Origin: Perkinsus marinus ATCC 50983 | Lineage: Eukaryota; Perkinsozoa; Perkinsida; Perkinsidae | Assembly: GCF_000006405.1 (NCBI RefSeq) | Contig: NW_003205750.1 | Coordinates: forward strand, 21,925 to 46,816 | DNA length: 24,892 bases | Reading direction: 5' to 3' | In this document: positions 1 to 10,003 of the stretch, piece after piece | How positions within the stretch are numbered: the stretch's first letter is position 1 | How the letters are laid out: each line of letters opens with the position of its first letter | Notes under the pieces: generated by a model | The model's database searches: none | Seen by the model: only the letters and a program-made list of their open reading frames with translations | Told to the model about the DNA's origin: nothing | Position numbers and translations under genes: made by a program

Positions 1-285
1 AACATGCACATGGTCATCAACTGCATGTGTTGGTGATGATGACAATACGAAATGTGGGGGAAAGGGATATGCACATGGTCATCAACTACATGTGTTGGTG
101 ATGATGACAATATGAAAATGTGGGGGGAAAGGGATATGCACATGGTCATCAACTACATGTGTTGGTGATGATGACAATATGAAAATTATGAGGAAATTCT
201 CATTGGTTTCTGTACACTTTTATAACTAGCTTTGGAAACTCCCGAGCTGAGGAAAGCGAACATATATTCCTACTCCAACACTTCC
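1..285 (+). repeat. Tandem 5' ends of the dispersed inverted-repeat element, followed by its 3' part
   Basis: A unit containing ATGCACATGGTCATCAACT is repeated about every 66 bp (near 4, 69 and 136), and the third copy runs on into the rest of the dispersed element (GAGGAAATTCTCATTGG, then a TGTACACTT motif, then GAGGAAAGCGAACATATATT ending in CCAACACT). The same sequence recurs about ten times in this window in both orientations. It looks like a non-autonomous element whose first ~66 bp were tandemly amplified. No coding sequence is seen. Confidence 0.75.
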
Positions 286-558
286 AAAAATAGGGTAGTA
301 CCCACCGCATATTGACGATATAATCATACTCAAGTTCTAAGATAACCAAAAGTTGCTGGAAGTGTGGTATGGAAATACCATAAATTCACCTCCGTTTTCT
401 TTCCTGTGATGTTCATCGCCTTTCTGAAGAAGATTTAAAATTTCAGCTCCGCTTGAATTGGTCATAGTAGCAATAAGAAGAATGCCTATAGCAAGCACCA
501 AGATAACCTTGCTTCTCTGTAGTTACTGCTCCAGTGAGGCTTCCATATCATCCTAGGA

Positions 559-842
<284 letters not shown>

Positions 843-1107
843 ACCGAGCGAACACCATCATCATCACTTGAAACCTTCCTCAACAACGAGCAATACATGA
901 TTTAATAATCATCACTTCTTCTTCTTCTTCCAGTTGCCCTCAGGGGCAACTACCTATTCCTCCTCCAACCGCTGCTACCATCGGGATGGCTTGGTGCTAC
1001 ATCATAATAAAGTTGTTAGTAAATGCATAATTGAGAATTTCTAAGAGACTCAAGTTTCCAAGAGATCATCAAATGCTACCGTTCTTCTGTAGTGGCGCAA
1101 ACAGACG

Positions 1108-1430
1108 GTGTCACTAAACTTGGATGCGTATTGTCAAACTTGTGTGCGTATTGTCAAACTTGTGTGGTTTATTGTCATTCTTGATTGTGATATATTCTGC
1201 CGGTGTCAAACATGAATTCTCACTGTCAAACTTGGTTGTAACTGAGGAAACAAGTGTCAAACATGGATTCTCACTGTCAATCTTGATTGTAACATAGTTG
1301 AACTTTGACAAACTTGGTTTTCATTGTCAATCTTGATGGTAACATAATTGAACTTCGACAAACTTGGATTCTCATTGTCACTCTTGATGGTAACATTGTC
1401 ATTCTTGTCTGCTCACTTGTCAAACTTGCA
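1108..1430. repeat. Degenerate tandem array with TGTCAAACTTG core
   Basis: The core TGTCAAACTTG and variants (TGTCAATCTTGATGGTAAC, TCGACAAACTTGG) recur many times over ~320 bp, in blocks of roughly 60-65 bp from 1250 on that also carry GGATTCTCATTGTCA. Short ORFs on both strands follow the repeat rather than a protein. From about 1440 to 2880 I see no convincing gene; that stretch holds hairpins (2163-2187, 2484-2512) and short ORFs without splice or domain support. Confidence 0.6.
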
Positions 1431-2162
1431 CGGGAAATGGTGTATAGACGTAACAAAACGAGAAGCAAACCGACAAAGTAACAATAACAAATTGTACAAA
1501 GAAACAGAAAGGGAAGAAACTATCGAATGCTCAGATGTTAGCCACAACAATGAACATTATAGCTGAGTTTCCAGGAACACCACGTGGCGGTCTCTGAGCT
1601 CGTTCCCATCTAACAGTAAATCTCAATACATTCGTTCTTGAACTAGCCCCATAAATGGACCTTCATTCTAAACGTGGTTTAAGCGGCAGCAGAGCAATGC
1701 AGCCTTGTGACCAGCCTTACTTTCCCCCTCACTCTTGCTTCATCATTCAGCATCGGCTCAAGGCCTTTCTCGAGTACTAACACATCAGATGGCTTCACGT
1801 GGAAGGATTCTTGATCCGGTCCGAGACGTCCAGGTTCTTTGCTTGATGCTAAATTCTCCAGCCTGTCGCGACTCGCGACTCGCGAGTCTCGACAGGTTGG
1901 AAAATTTAGAGAGACTCGAGACTGTCTCTGAAACGACGAGGCTTGCGAATTTCTATGCCTTCGGCTTAACGGGTTCGCTGGTTATGCAATGCATAATATG
2001 CACGAGAGGCGTGGGATCATAATCTGGAACTGGTCGCTGGTGGAACGCTAGGCCAACAGTGACTGAACCGCCTACTTTGCCTTCGTTCTGAGGTATCAGC
2101 GTCAAAACCTGGAAAGAAATTTGGGGTTCGGAAGGACCCGGAAAACGGTTGAATAGAAAGGG

Positions 2163-2187
2163 TTGAAGGTCGCACCGCGACCTTCAA
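2163..2187. repeat. Perfect 11-bp inverted repeat, 3-nt loop
   Basis: TTGAAGGTCGC and its exact complement GCGACCTTCAA flank ACC. It belongs to a cluster of short palindromes between 2.1 and 6.9 kb. Confidence 0.8.
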
Positions 2188-2483
2188 GCCCGACTCTTCA
2201 TGGACAAGCCTAGCTTGTCTCCAGACCCACGTGTTTCGAGTGTAGTAATTTAAAGGGCAGCCTGGAACTTCGAAGGTAGGAGGGGAATTGCCAGGGCCCC
2301 AGCAGAAAATTAAGGGCACCAAAGCGGGGGCCATGGCTTGGTGATTTTAGAGGGTTTTGGGGGAAAATGGAGGTCGACCGTCAGTTTTCCAGGGCAACCA
2401 CTGATGACTCATCACTGACGAGTCCATAACTTATACATATGATGTACAAGGTCGAACATCTAATCGAGGTGTAATACACGGAA

Positions 2484-2512
2484 CTTCGGTGACCGATTCG
2501 GTCAGACCGAAG
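2484..2512. repeat. Two-part palindrome, CTTCGGT/ACCGAAG outside GACCGA/TCGGTC
   Basis: An outer 7-bp stem and an inner 6-bp stem are separated by a 2-nt bulge (AG) on one side, with a single T in the centre. It resembles the other small palindromes in this part of the window. Confidence 0.75.
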
Positions 2513-2904
2513 ACCGCTGATTGCAAACAGAACACTTGAAGTATTGCATCTCGAATGAAAGTGGCGCTGAAATTCAGTGAATATAACAAACCACCGCAGT
2601 TCACAGGATAGCAGACTATATATAGGTTTGAGGTCGCTAAATGCTACATGCTAGCGAATCAATGGCTTGAATTCTGTATCAGACACATCAACTCAAAACA
2701 ATTAGTTAAGAGACTAAGTAAGTAAGCTAATTAAACCTATCGGGTAGGTTCATCCTGCCCGATGTGCTCGAGGAATTCTTCCTTAAGCCAATTACTTCAC
2801 ATACGTGCTCGTTTACGATGTTCAAGGTCTGAAAGTGATAGTGTTAGCATAGAACAATCTAACCAGGACGTCGCACGAGTTTATTCAAAAAGAGTACACC
2901 TTAC

Positions 2905-3323
2905 CTGGGATTCTCTCTGAGACTTCTCTACCGTGATACGTCCATACCATCTCGGCTCTGATATGCGTGTTGTGCCTCTGCAGCGGGTTGGAATTCTTGA
3001 CCGGCCTGCCCGCCCAGGTGACTGTAGGAAACTTCGCCAACATAACATCGGCCACCCGACTGCGTTGATCAGCTTCCGCTCGAGCAGGGCGCAGCCCTCC
3101 AGAATCATAGTCAAACGGATCAGATTGGCCAATACCGCGAGTGTTTTCCTCCCATGTACGTCCAGCAGGTTAGGTTGACGCCGTAGAAGATATTCTGAGG
3201 GCTGTAATGCAACATGAATATGTGGAGCTGCAGGGAAAACACCAGTTGCTGAGTTGCACCTCCTCCAGTACCAACATTCCCAGGGGCGAAAGCCGGACCC
3301 ATCTTGCACATAGAAGCTATCAA
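2905..3323 (-). pseudogene. Possible exon fragment or decayed coding region, unrecognised
   Basis: On the minus strand, from about 3174 down to 2905, one frame reads about 90 residues of ordinary composition. It includes DPFDYDSGGLRPARAEAD, FPTVTWAGRPVKN and RHNTHIRAEMVWTYHG, and ends at a good splice donor (CCAG|GTAAGG). Upstream that frame hits a stop while the other two minus frames are open, so either an intron or a frameshift separates it from the rest. No family is recognised. It could be a relic of a retroelement polyprotein or a broken host gene. The next 450 bp (3340-3797) contain only palindromes. Confidence 0.3.
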
Positions 3324-3440
3324 AGTATGCCATATTTAATATGGTGATATTGCCCGAGTGAAGCGTATCCGCGGCAGCTGCATGGTAGGATCATCACCGT
3401 GATGACATCACGGCATCACAGCATGTTCACTTTGGAGCTC

Positions 3441-3485
3441 ATCACTGGAGTTTTAAACTCCAGTGATTACCGCTAAATTAGCGGT
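3441..3485. repeat. Two adjacent perfect palindromes
   Basis: A 27-nt palindrome with a one-base centre (arms ATCACTGGAGTTT / AAACTCCAGTGAT, 3441-3467) is followed one base later by a 17-nt palindrome (ACCGCTAA-A-TTAGCGGT, 3469-3485). Nothing nearby is coding. Confidence 0.85.
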
Positions 3486-3797
3486 CAAATGTAGATCCTT
3501 GTTCGGCAATATGATGCACTCATGATAAACTCAAGAAGCTCCAATATTTAAATACGTGTAAGTTAAATCCTAATCTGCTGACATAACGGGCTCATTAGCC
3601 GAAGAATAATATCTCAATGAAACGAGTTATTCGCCAAATAGCATTCCTCTAAATAAGAGATGTAGCACCACGCTACTATAATGGCGAATCCAGCTAAAGC
3701 TCTTTCCACGGAGCAGTCATGGAATGGCCAACCATAATGGAGGGCGTGCTGCCGTGGACCGTAGATTCAAAAGAAGACCACAAAAGAAGAGAATGGT

Positions 3798-4928
3798 TCA
3801 CAGAGATCGCGATTTCAACTTCCCGATTCCGACTCGTTTGTAAGTAGGGTCGAACTCAAAATAATTACCGATAAGCATACGATCGAAGAGAGTCCAAATA
3901 TTCCCTTGGCCCTCCCAGATCACGAGTGAACAATCATTAGATTTATTCCTGGCATAGTTCATGTATGTCATCGTGAATGGAGTTATGCCCTTAGGGCCCA
4001 AGCCAAACCTCAACAGTGGCAGCTTGCTCATGTGTTGGCAAGGGAAGAACCATATCTTTTTCCCTGGATCGAACTTGAAGTCGACATGCATACCCGCAGC
4101 CTCGTCAGTTTGAGTTTTGATATCCTTAATGAGATCGTCATAGTATAATTGTGGGACGAATAGGAAGTTGGCGCCGGTGTCGAGGTGTAAGTTCATATTG
4201 ATGTTAAGAGTTAGATGTCCATCACCGACTTGTAGCTTATCAAGATTTACCATGTAACGCTTGTCCGTAGAGAAATCGACGTACTTCAGTCCACCCACAT
4301 ATAATGCAGGATCGCCTCCACCCAGGAGTAGGCCTCCATCAAGGGTTTGCTCTGAGGGATCAGCGGGAGGATACAAGTAGAGAGCAAAGATACCCATCGT
4401 TACAGTTTTTGATGATAGCAACTGCGTCATTAGAGAGGGGAAGTTCACATCACCTTTATCATAGCCAAGACCCATCGAGTTAGTCGGAGGCGCCTCACTG
4501 ACGGGAGGATTCTGGTTGAATATCAGTCCGAAAGTGAGGATCGGCGACACCTGACCCACCGTCAATTTCGCTTTATGCTGAAAAATGTTCACCGTGTATC
4601 CGTCACCGAAAGTAATAGTTGTAGTCGGTTTACCCACAGAGCAAGGCTCCGAACATTTGTAACACCCCATCGGCCAATCACTGCAGGGACGTCCACTGGC
4701 TTTCTCTAACCAATTCTTCCAGATGAGAAAGAACGGGCCCGACCCAGTGTCAACGAGAGCATGTAGCTTCTGGCCATTCGGGTCGACTAGAGTATGAAAC
4801 AATCCAAAGCCATAGGTAGGCATATGTCCGTACTCGACATCGAGCTTGAGAGTTTCTCCCCGGGCGACCTTCAACACGTGAAATACATAGACCAAGACGT
4901 GCAGTCTAACGGGCATAGGAGAACGCAT
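3798..4928 (-). CDS. Pepsin-like aspartic protease (family A1), single exon, secreted
   Basis: This encodes a bilobed aspartic endopeptidase of about 376 residues, the usual size for family A1. Counting from the Met at 4928, the first catalytic motif DTGS is at residues 60-63 (in ALVDTGSGPFFLIWKNW) and the second, DTGA, at 250-253 (in LHLDTGANFLFVP), as expected for the two lobes. A hydrophobic N-terminus (MRSPMPVRLHVLVYVFHV) looks like a signal peptide, so entry to the secretory pathway is inferred. The frame extends 32 codons further upstream to a Met at 5024, but that would bury the signal sequence, so I prefer 4928. A Cys-rich stretch (CSDWPMGCYKCSEPC) follows the first lobe motif. No intron is present, unlike most genes here. 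Parasitic alveolates often have expanded A1 protease families; the substrate is unknown. Confidence 0.88.
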   Translation of the reverse strand: MRSPMPVRLHVLVYVFHVLKVARGETLKLDVEYGHMPTYGFGLFHTLVDPNGQKLHALVDTGSGPFFLIWKNWLEKASGRPCSDWPMGCYKCSEPCSVGKPTTTITFGDGYTVNIFQHKAKLTVGQVSPILTFGLIFNQNPPVSEAPPTNSMGLGYDKGDVNFPSLMTQLLSSKTVTMGIFALYLYPPADPSEQTLDGGLLLGGGDPALYVGGLKYVDFSTDKRYMVNLDKLQVGDGHLTLNINMNLHLDTGANFLFVPQLYYDDLIKDIKTQTDEAAGMHVDFKFDPGKKIWFFPCQHMSKLPLLRFGLGPKGITPFTMTYMNYARNKSNDCSLVIWEGQGNIWTLFDRMLIGNYFEFDPTYKRVGIGKLKSRSL

Positions 4929-5414
4929 TTTGGTCAATATTTTGGATCTCAACAGAGCCAAGTGCCACGTTTTTGTCTCACGGTTCGTGCGCACCTGCTG
5001 GCTCGCGGCAGCAAGTCTCGGCAACCGAAATCATCAAAAGAAAATCAACGGTTTCAATTCGGTTTTGATCGGTTTACTGACCGAACCGGCGCGATTCATC
5101 TACCGATCGAAACCGAAAATCCACGATTTTCTCGGTTGTTCGATCTTTTTTCCCGGCACAGTATACGTATGCGCTTCGTGCGACACAATCTGTGCCACAC
5201 AACGCGATATAGAATGGATCCCATCTACGTCCGCAACTAGGGTGAAACATTTGAAAAACTTTTTCGGAGACCCGCCCGGCCGGGGGTCACAGGGGGGCCC
5301 GCCGTTCCGCTGGGATGTTTAAAATGTACATGCAATCTTCTTGTATCGTGCTTTTGTTTACATTATTCATAGAATTGATACGTCGCCGACGTATTCATGC
5401 AAAATTCATTCATA

Positions 5415-5439
5415 ATGAGCCGACGTAACGTCGGCTCAT
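5415..5439. repeat. Perfect 25-nt palindrome
   Basis: Arms ATGAGCCGACGT and ACGTCGGCTCAT flank one A. It lies about 490 bp upstream of the protease start on the opposite side from its coding sequence; a promoter role is possible but unsupported. Bases 5030-5410 show no gene. Confidence 0.8.
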
Positions 5440-5623
5440 CGATGAAAGCTATTGATAGCTACGATTTCTGTAGCTACTTTGTCGTTGATACACAGTGTCT
5501 GATGACCGCAGATACTTGAGTGGAGCTCAGAAGCGCACGATCGTGAAATTGAGAGAAGAGGAGACTAGAAAACAATGTGTAGCTGCTGCAGACTGCAGCC
5601 TGCAGTAAGCTTTCTGAGTCGCA

Positions 5624-5700
5624 GACTTCGACTGAGATCATCTCAGTCGAAGTCTTCGACTGAGATCATCTCAGTCGAAGTCTTCGACTGAGTCATCTCA
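5624..5700. repeat. Tandem array of self-complementary units, period ~28 bp
   Basis: The first unit (5624-5654) is a perfect palindrome with arms GACTTCGACTGAGAT and ATCTCAGTCGAAGTC around one C. The next unit overlaps it and is again palindromic, and a third is truncated. Either strand could form a series of hairpins or a cruciform. Confidence 0.85.
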
Positions 5701-5728
5701 GTGAGATGGCATCTCAGGTGGTTAATAG

Positions 5729-6016
5729 TTAAACTATTATAGTTTTGACTGCAGCGACCTGATCAAGGATTTTTCTGAACGAAAAGCACGGAGGATACCA
5801 GTTGTCGTTCCACTAACAGATCATACCCAAGACGAAAGGCCGCTGGATGTCTTCCAGCTGATGCGATGTATTCTACCATCGCGAATGTCAGTGAATGTCC
5901 TCAGTGATAGGATTGCTGCATTTCGATCACAGACTTCTACGGTAGAAGTTCTACCGGAATTGATGTTCCTATGTGCGAAAAAGAAGTTATTATTATTTCG
6001 AAATCGAAGTTCCTAA
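5729..6016 (+). pseudogene. Orphan coding-like segment, unrecognised (~95 codons, no start Met)
   Basis: An open plus-strand frame runs from just after a stop at 5726 to TAA at 6014-6016. It reads ordinary, non-repetitive protein (for example RIPVVVPLTDHTQDERPLD, VFQLMRCILPSRM, VNVLSDRIAAF) with no initiating Met. A possible acceptor (GACTGCAG at 5754) would make it an internal or last exon, with a donor candidate after CATCTCAG at 5717. No domain is recognised and no partner exon was found upstream. A short open stretch ending in a good donor (TTTCGGAAG|GTAAGC, near 6400) may be related or independent. It may be a relic. Confidence 0.3.
5933..5949. repeat. Perfect 17-nt palindrome
   Basis: ACTTCTAC-G-GTAGAAGT. 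It lies inside the orphan open frame at 5729-6016. Confidence 0.75.
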
Positions 6017-6150
6017 ATTTCTTTGTCGAAATTGGAGTTCCTAAATCGACGCGCCAACGAAATTGAAATTCCTAAACCGTTATGTTGACGAAATTGGAGT
6101 TCCCTAAAGCGCGCACCGTCGAAATTGGAGTTTCGATAGGGGTATCTTGG
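6003..6150. repeat. Tandem ~30-bp repeat, core GAAATTGGAGTTCCTAAA
   Basis: The core TTCCTAAA, usually preceded by GAAATTGGAG, recurs at about 6010, 6038, 6069, 6100 and (degenerate) 6130, giving periods of 28-31 bp. A minus-strand ORF across it translates to a repeated RNSNFD motif, but the period is not constant in threes, so coding is doubtful. Confidence 0.65.
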
Positions 6151-6589
6151 GACACGAACTCGCTCGCCTTGTGAAATTGAATTTTTTAATACTAAAGTAG
6201 AGGTTGAAAAGGTGTACAGGTCGTAATAGTCATTCTCCTTCTCAGAGGAGGTAACCTCAGGGAACCCCTCAGCAGAGGGCTTTTTGATATTAGCTACCTC
6301 AGCAGTGATCATATCTCAACCAGACGGGTCTACCGATTTTAGTGGGCGCATGATGCCTTCGGCAGAAATCGATTACAATGGCGTGCGCGAACACTTTCGG
6401 AAGGTAAGCGAATTGGACATGAAACCCTGACAGGGTTCTGACTGAGATCCAAGGTGGCCGTGATCCTTTATCCTTATTCCTGCCACTAATTCTTTCCCCT
6501 CTGCCGCCACAAAAGAATTCTCGCTCGCCACAAATTCTCGTCTACGCCTTATTAGTAGTTAGCCTAGTACTACAGTGAATCCATCGGAG

Positions 6590-6703
6590 TGTTCAATAGA
6601 CCTCTCCTGAGCTCCAAAAGCGCCCCTGGGATTGACTTTTACAGGTAAATCCCTATCTAGGGAGCGCTCTTAGTAGCTCTTAGTAGAAGAGGTCTATTGA
6701 ACA
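6590..6703. mobile_element. 114-bp MITE-like element with 16-bp perfect terminal inverted repeats
   Basis: TGTTCAATAGACCTCT at 6590 is exactly complementary to AGAGGTCTATTGAACA at 6688-6703. The interior has no coding capacity. A diverged relative starts near 7318, where the leading flank TCGGAGTGT and an ATAGACCT core recur, so this is a small family rather than a chance hairpin. No clear target duplication is seen. Bases 6150-6590 and 6710-7250 hold no convincing gene. Confidence 0.65.
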
Positions 6704-6793
6704 TGTCTTATATAGTCTCATCCTGGAACTCCTTAACCTTCGCACTGTAGTATAGCTAATACCCTGTATGATGATGATACCAAAACAATATCA

Positions 6794-6819
6794 CATAAAC
6801 AATAGTACTATTGTTTATG
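6794..6819. repeat. Perfect 26-nt palindrome
   Basis: CATAAACAATAGT is followed directly by its complement ACTATTGTTTATG, with no spacer. Confidence 0.85.
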
Positions 6820-7857
6820 GTTTCCTTAGGTACCATTTGTCCGCCCGGGTAGCACTGGTACCAAGCTATACAGTATGATACCATACGCTACACCCAGGTA
6901 GAGGGTAGATATAATTGTTCCGCTAACCGTCCCTCTGCGGGCTCTATTTATTTGCTGTATTGCTTGAGGCTGTTGATGGCGGACATTTCACTTGTGACTT
7001 GTATAATATACCATCTCAGACTTTGTGCATAATTCTATCACCACATTTAAGAAGTATGTTCAGCTTGAGAGCTCCCTCATTTGTAGTAGAAGTTGCATAC
7101 GAACTAGGATAGCAGTTTTCAGAAATCACCGATAATCTCCCAAAATTTCATCAGAATTTTCATATTGCATATTCCCCCCCCACACTGTTGGTAATAGTGA
7201 TAATGTGAATCGTGTGGAAGTCTGCTCGTGCTCAACTGCAGTGTTTTATTAAAACAGTTTTAATGCGTCTTGGGAGATGTAGTGAATAGTAAGCGCATGT
7301 TTATTTGAGGTTTGAGAGTATCGGAGTGTCCTATAGACCTTTCAAGAGCGCTCACAGGTTCGAGTTTTAGATGCAAAAGCAAATCCTGTCTATCGAACGC
7401 TGTATGTGATAAGAATTTGTGGAAAAAATTGAAAATGTGACATTTTGACGCACGATTATATCCACGCAGCTTAGAAATATTAATCAAAGAATTCAACCCA
7501 AGTTTGAGCTTGTGAAGTTGACCATGTAAAACAGTCGTGGTGAAATCTGCACATGAAAATCCTGTTGGGAAATTCTTGTTGATAAAGTTTGTATTATTGG
7601 AAACTACTGAACTTGGTGGTCATTGGAGTTTCACAATAACCCGTTTTACGCGAAGTGGCGTCGTAAAACTCGGTGAAAAACGCGATATTTGCGGTGATGT
7701 GCAGTAGTCGTGAAATATATTCTTCACTAGGGTGGCCGTGAAACTCCACTAAACTAACACACATTCCTCCTACACTGTATATAGAATAGCTGTGTTAATG
7801 AACAACATGTTCGTAGGCATGAGCTGATTATATGCGCTAAAATTAGTGTTTGAGGAA

Positions 7858-8245
7858 GAGTCGTTATTGATATCACTCTTCGAATGTCTATATGAAGTGG
7901 AGTAGAAGTGTACAGAAATCAACAAAGAATTTCCTCATAATTTTCATATTGACATCAACAACATGTATGCATATTTCCTCCCCCATAGTGTGCATAACAT
8001 GGTGATGGTGCTGCCCGTGCGTTTTTGATGCGGTTTCTTGAGTGCATGAGCATTGAAAATTTTTATCAATATCAACTTACATTGTGGGGGAATATGCACA
8101 TGGTCATCAACTACATGTGTTGGTGATGATGATGACAATATGAAAATTATGAGGAAATTCTCATTGACGTGTGTGCACTTCTACCAGAGTCTTTATGATT
8201 AGTGAGAAAATTGTTGAGCTCAGGTGAGGAAAGTGAAGATTTGAT
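7858..8245. mobile_element. Head-to-head pair of the dispersed inverted-repeat element
   Basis: A minus-oriented copy (7858-8000, reading AGAAGTGTACAGAAATCAAC then TTTCATATTGACATCAACA) is followed by a plus-oriented copy (about 8085-8245, GGGGGAATATGCACATGGTC, then ATGAGGAAATTCTCATTG). The ~85 bp between them is unlike the element. A shorter minus-oriented piece lies at 7130-7200. The right copy ends just before frataxin, so its edge lies in or near the frataxin promoter. Bases 7400-7858 hold no gene; 7620-7720 resembles part of a Nudix intron (see 21032-21221). Confidence 0.65.
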
Positions 8246-8302
8246 GTATATTATCCACGTTACTCACAGTTACTGTTTTTTGTTGGTATAATAATAACAA
8301 TT

Positions 8303-9564
8303 ATGTTTGCAAGTCTAGTTCAGCAGTCAGCCTCGAGAGTCTTCACTCGGTCCATCACTCCTGTAGCTTCCCGAGCTGTCGTGACGAGGTTGTTCGCTAC
8401 AGAGAGGCATCATGGATCGGTAATGTTGTATTGTTTAATACCATCCATCCTACAATTCATGAGCAGGTAACCCCCGTCGGTGCTATTGAGATGGATGGCG
8501 ACGAGTACGACTCTCGAGCTGAAGGAGTGTTGGACACTCTATTCGATGCTGTTGATCAAGCTTGTGATAAGGATGGTAGGAAGATATGAATCTTGAGGTT
8601 GAGCGATAAAGATTCAAAACAGGTTCGAAGATAGCCTCTGTGGATCTTCATGATGGTGGTGTGTTGGAAGTTGAGACTGATGATGGACAGACGTTCGTCA
8701 TTAACAAACATGATGCCAGCAAGCTGGTAATAAGGAATAGGTGGAATAGCTCAGCTGGTAGAGCGGTCGGTTGTAGGAATATTATGATCGGAAGGTCTCT
8801 GGTTCAATTTCTGTGTGGTACAATTCTGTGCTATTCTCGATAATCAAGATTCAATACTATGCCTCTTGTTATCATATGATAGCGAGCATTCATTTCAACT
8901 CCTTATTATCATCATCATTGTCACTGAATTACATCCTTCGTATACACCTATCATGGTATTAACACCAAGTCAGTGATGCTGCTGTGTTTTAGCAGGAGTC
9001 TGGATGCTCACAATTAGAGCTAGGTCGATGAAGAAGTCAAATGATACGTTGTTTGGCATTGTCACTAAATGTGCCATGTTGTGTGATAATATTATTCTCC
9101 GAAATTCGTTCTACAGTGGGCTTCAATAATGTCCCTCTTGAGGATCTATCATACCATTCCATTTTCAATTCAATCTTTGGCTAGGAGCAGGTATCGTCCA
9201 TATAGCAGTTGAGCATGTGTTTTCATATTATATATATAAACTCTTATTATGAACGGAATCAGTTCACTAGTATGTACGGTAGAGCTTCGACTTATCACTT
9301 CGAATTCATGTAACTATCACTAGGACTAGATTTGATTCCCTTCAGTTGTGGTATTCCTCGCCAGTCAGCGGTCCCGGTTATTTCGCACCGGAGATGAAAG
9401 ACGGCAAAAAGTGGTGGAGTGAAGTAATGACGATTATAAAATATTCATTTTTTACATTTCCTTTTTTTCAGGACCTCAACACTAGTGTTTTCGATCAGTT
9501 CACGAAGGATCTCAAGCAAATGGGGTCGACGAAACTACCAGCGTTCGGAAAATCTGAACAGTGA
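8303..9564 (+). CDS. FXN: Frataxin, mitochondrial Fe-S cluster assembly protein, 5 exons
   Basis: Frataxin binds the cysteine desulfurase/scaffold complex in the mitochondrial matrix and promotes iron-sulfur cluster assembly. Exons are 8303-8419, 8467-8575, 8623-8726, 9346-9423 and 9472-9564, joining in frame to 166 residues. Residues 1-39 (MFASLVQQSASRVFTRS..., many Arg/Ser, no acid before Glu35) look like a mitochondrial presequence. The mature part shows the acidic helix (AEGVLDTLFDAVD), the strand VLEVETDDGQTFVINKH and the diagnostic segment LLWYSSPVSGPGYF, which aligns without gaps to the KQIWLSSPSSGP block of animal frataxins; WW follows. Three introns are 47, 47 and 48 nt with GT-AG ends; the third (8727-9345) is 619 nt and carries a tRNA-like sequence. 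The Met at 8303 is the first in frame. Confidence 0.93.
8741..8823 (+). other. Degenerate tRNA-like sequence inside frataxin intron 3
   Basis: The D-arm and box A region is excellent (TAGCTCAGCTGGTAGAGCGG), and a box B-like GGTTCAATTTC follows at a plausible distance. A GTA in the expected anticodon region, with ~9 extra bases after it, recalls an intron-containing tRNA-Tyr. However, the acceptor, anticodon and T stems do not pair, so it is not a functional tRNA as it stands. It could be a decayed tRNA gene or the head of a tRNA-derived SINE. It lies on the same strand as frataxin. Confidence 0.55.
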
Positions 9565-10003
9565 ATTGTCGGTTACATCATCAAGTGGATAATTATTCTG
9601 TCCAATTGCAGTTCTGTTACTTTCAGTATTCTCTACTACTTGAGTTGAAGTAGCGATGGAGTGGTATGAAATAGTTTTTATTGTGATTAGATGTCTCCGA
9701 CTAAGCAGACCTTCACATTGGAAGCTTATGCGAAGCCTCAGCTGCACGCAGTGAAGTAATATGATGGGAGTCCCCGATTGAAACTCATTTTTACCAGTGT
9801 TGGAGGAACATACGGCACAGCCATGGGCCCCTTCGGTCAACTAAGCTCAAGAGCTTTCTCGCTGATTATAGTAGTTCACATACGAATTCACGTAGAAGTG
9901 TACAGAAAATTCTCAAAGTTTCCACCAGACTTGCAGACCCGTTAAATGAGGCTCCTAATACGCATACAAAGTTATTCGTGAAGCAAACATCATGAATTGG
10001 CAG
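9565..10003. other. Frataxin 3' flank with a partial copy of the dispersed element
   Basis: There is no well supported gene here. At 9875-9935 a short minus-oriented piece of the dispersed element is present (CATACGAATTCACGTAGAAG then TGTACAGAAA). A tentative first exon for the next gene may lie at 9946-9970. The rest shows no recognised signal. Confidence 0.45.

Noticed and set aside
2396-2460. Hammerhead-ribozyme-like CTGATGA / CTGACGAGTCC
   Set aside because: The matching GAAA core strand is absent (GGTCGAAC instead) and stem II does not pair well.
8741-8823. Functional tRNA-Tyr(GTA)
   Set aside because: Acceptor, anticodon and T stems fail to pair; only the D-arm and promoter-box similarity remain.
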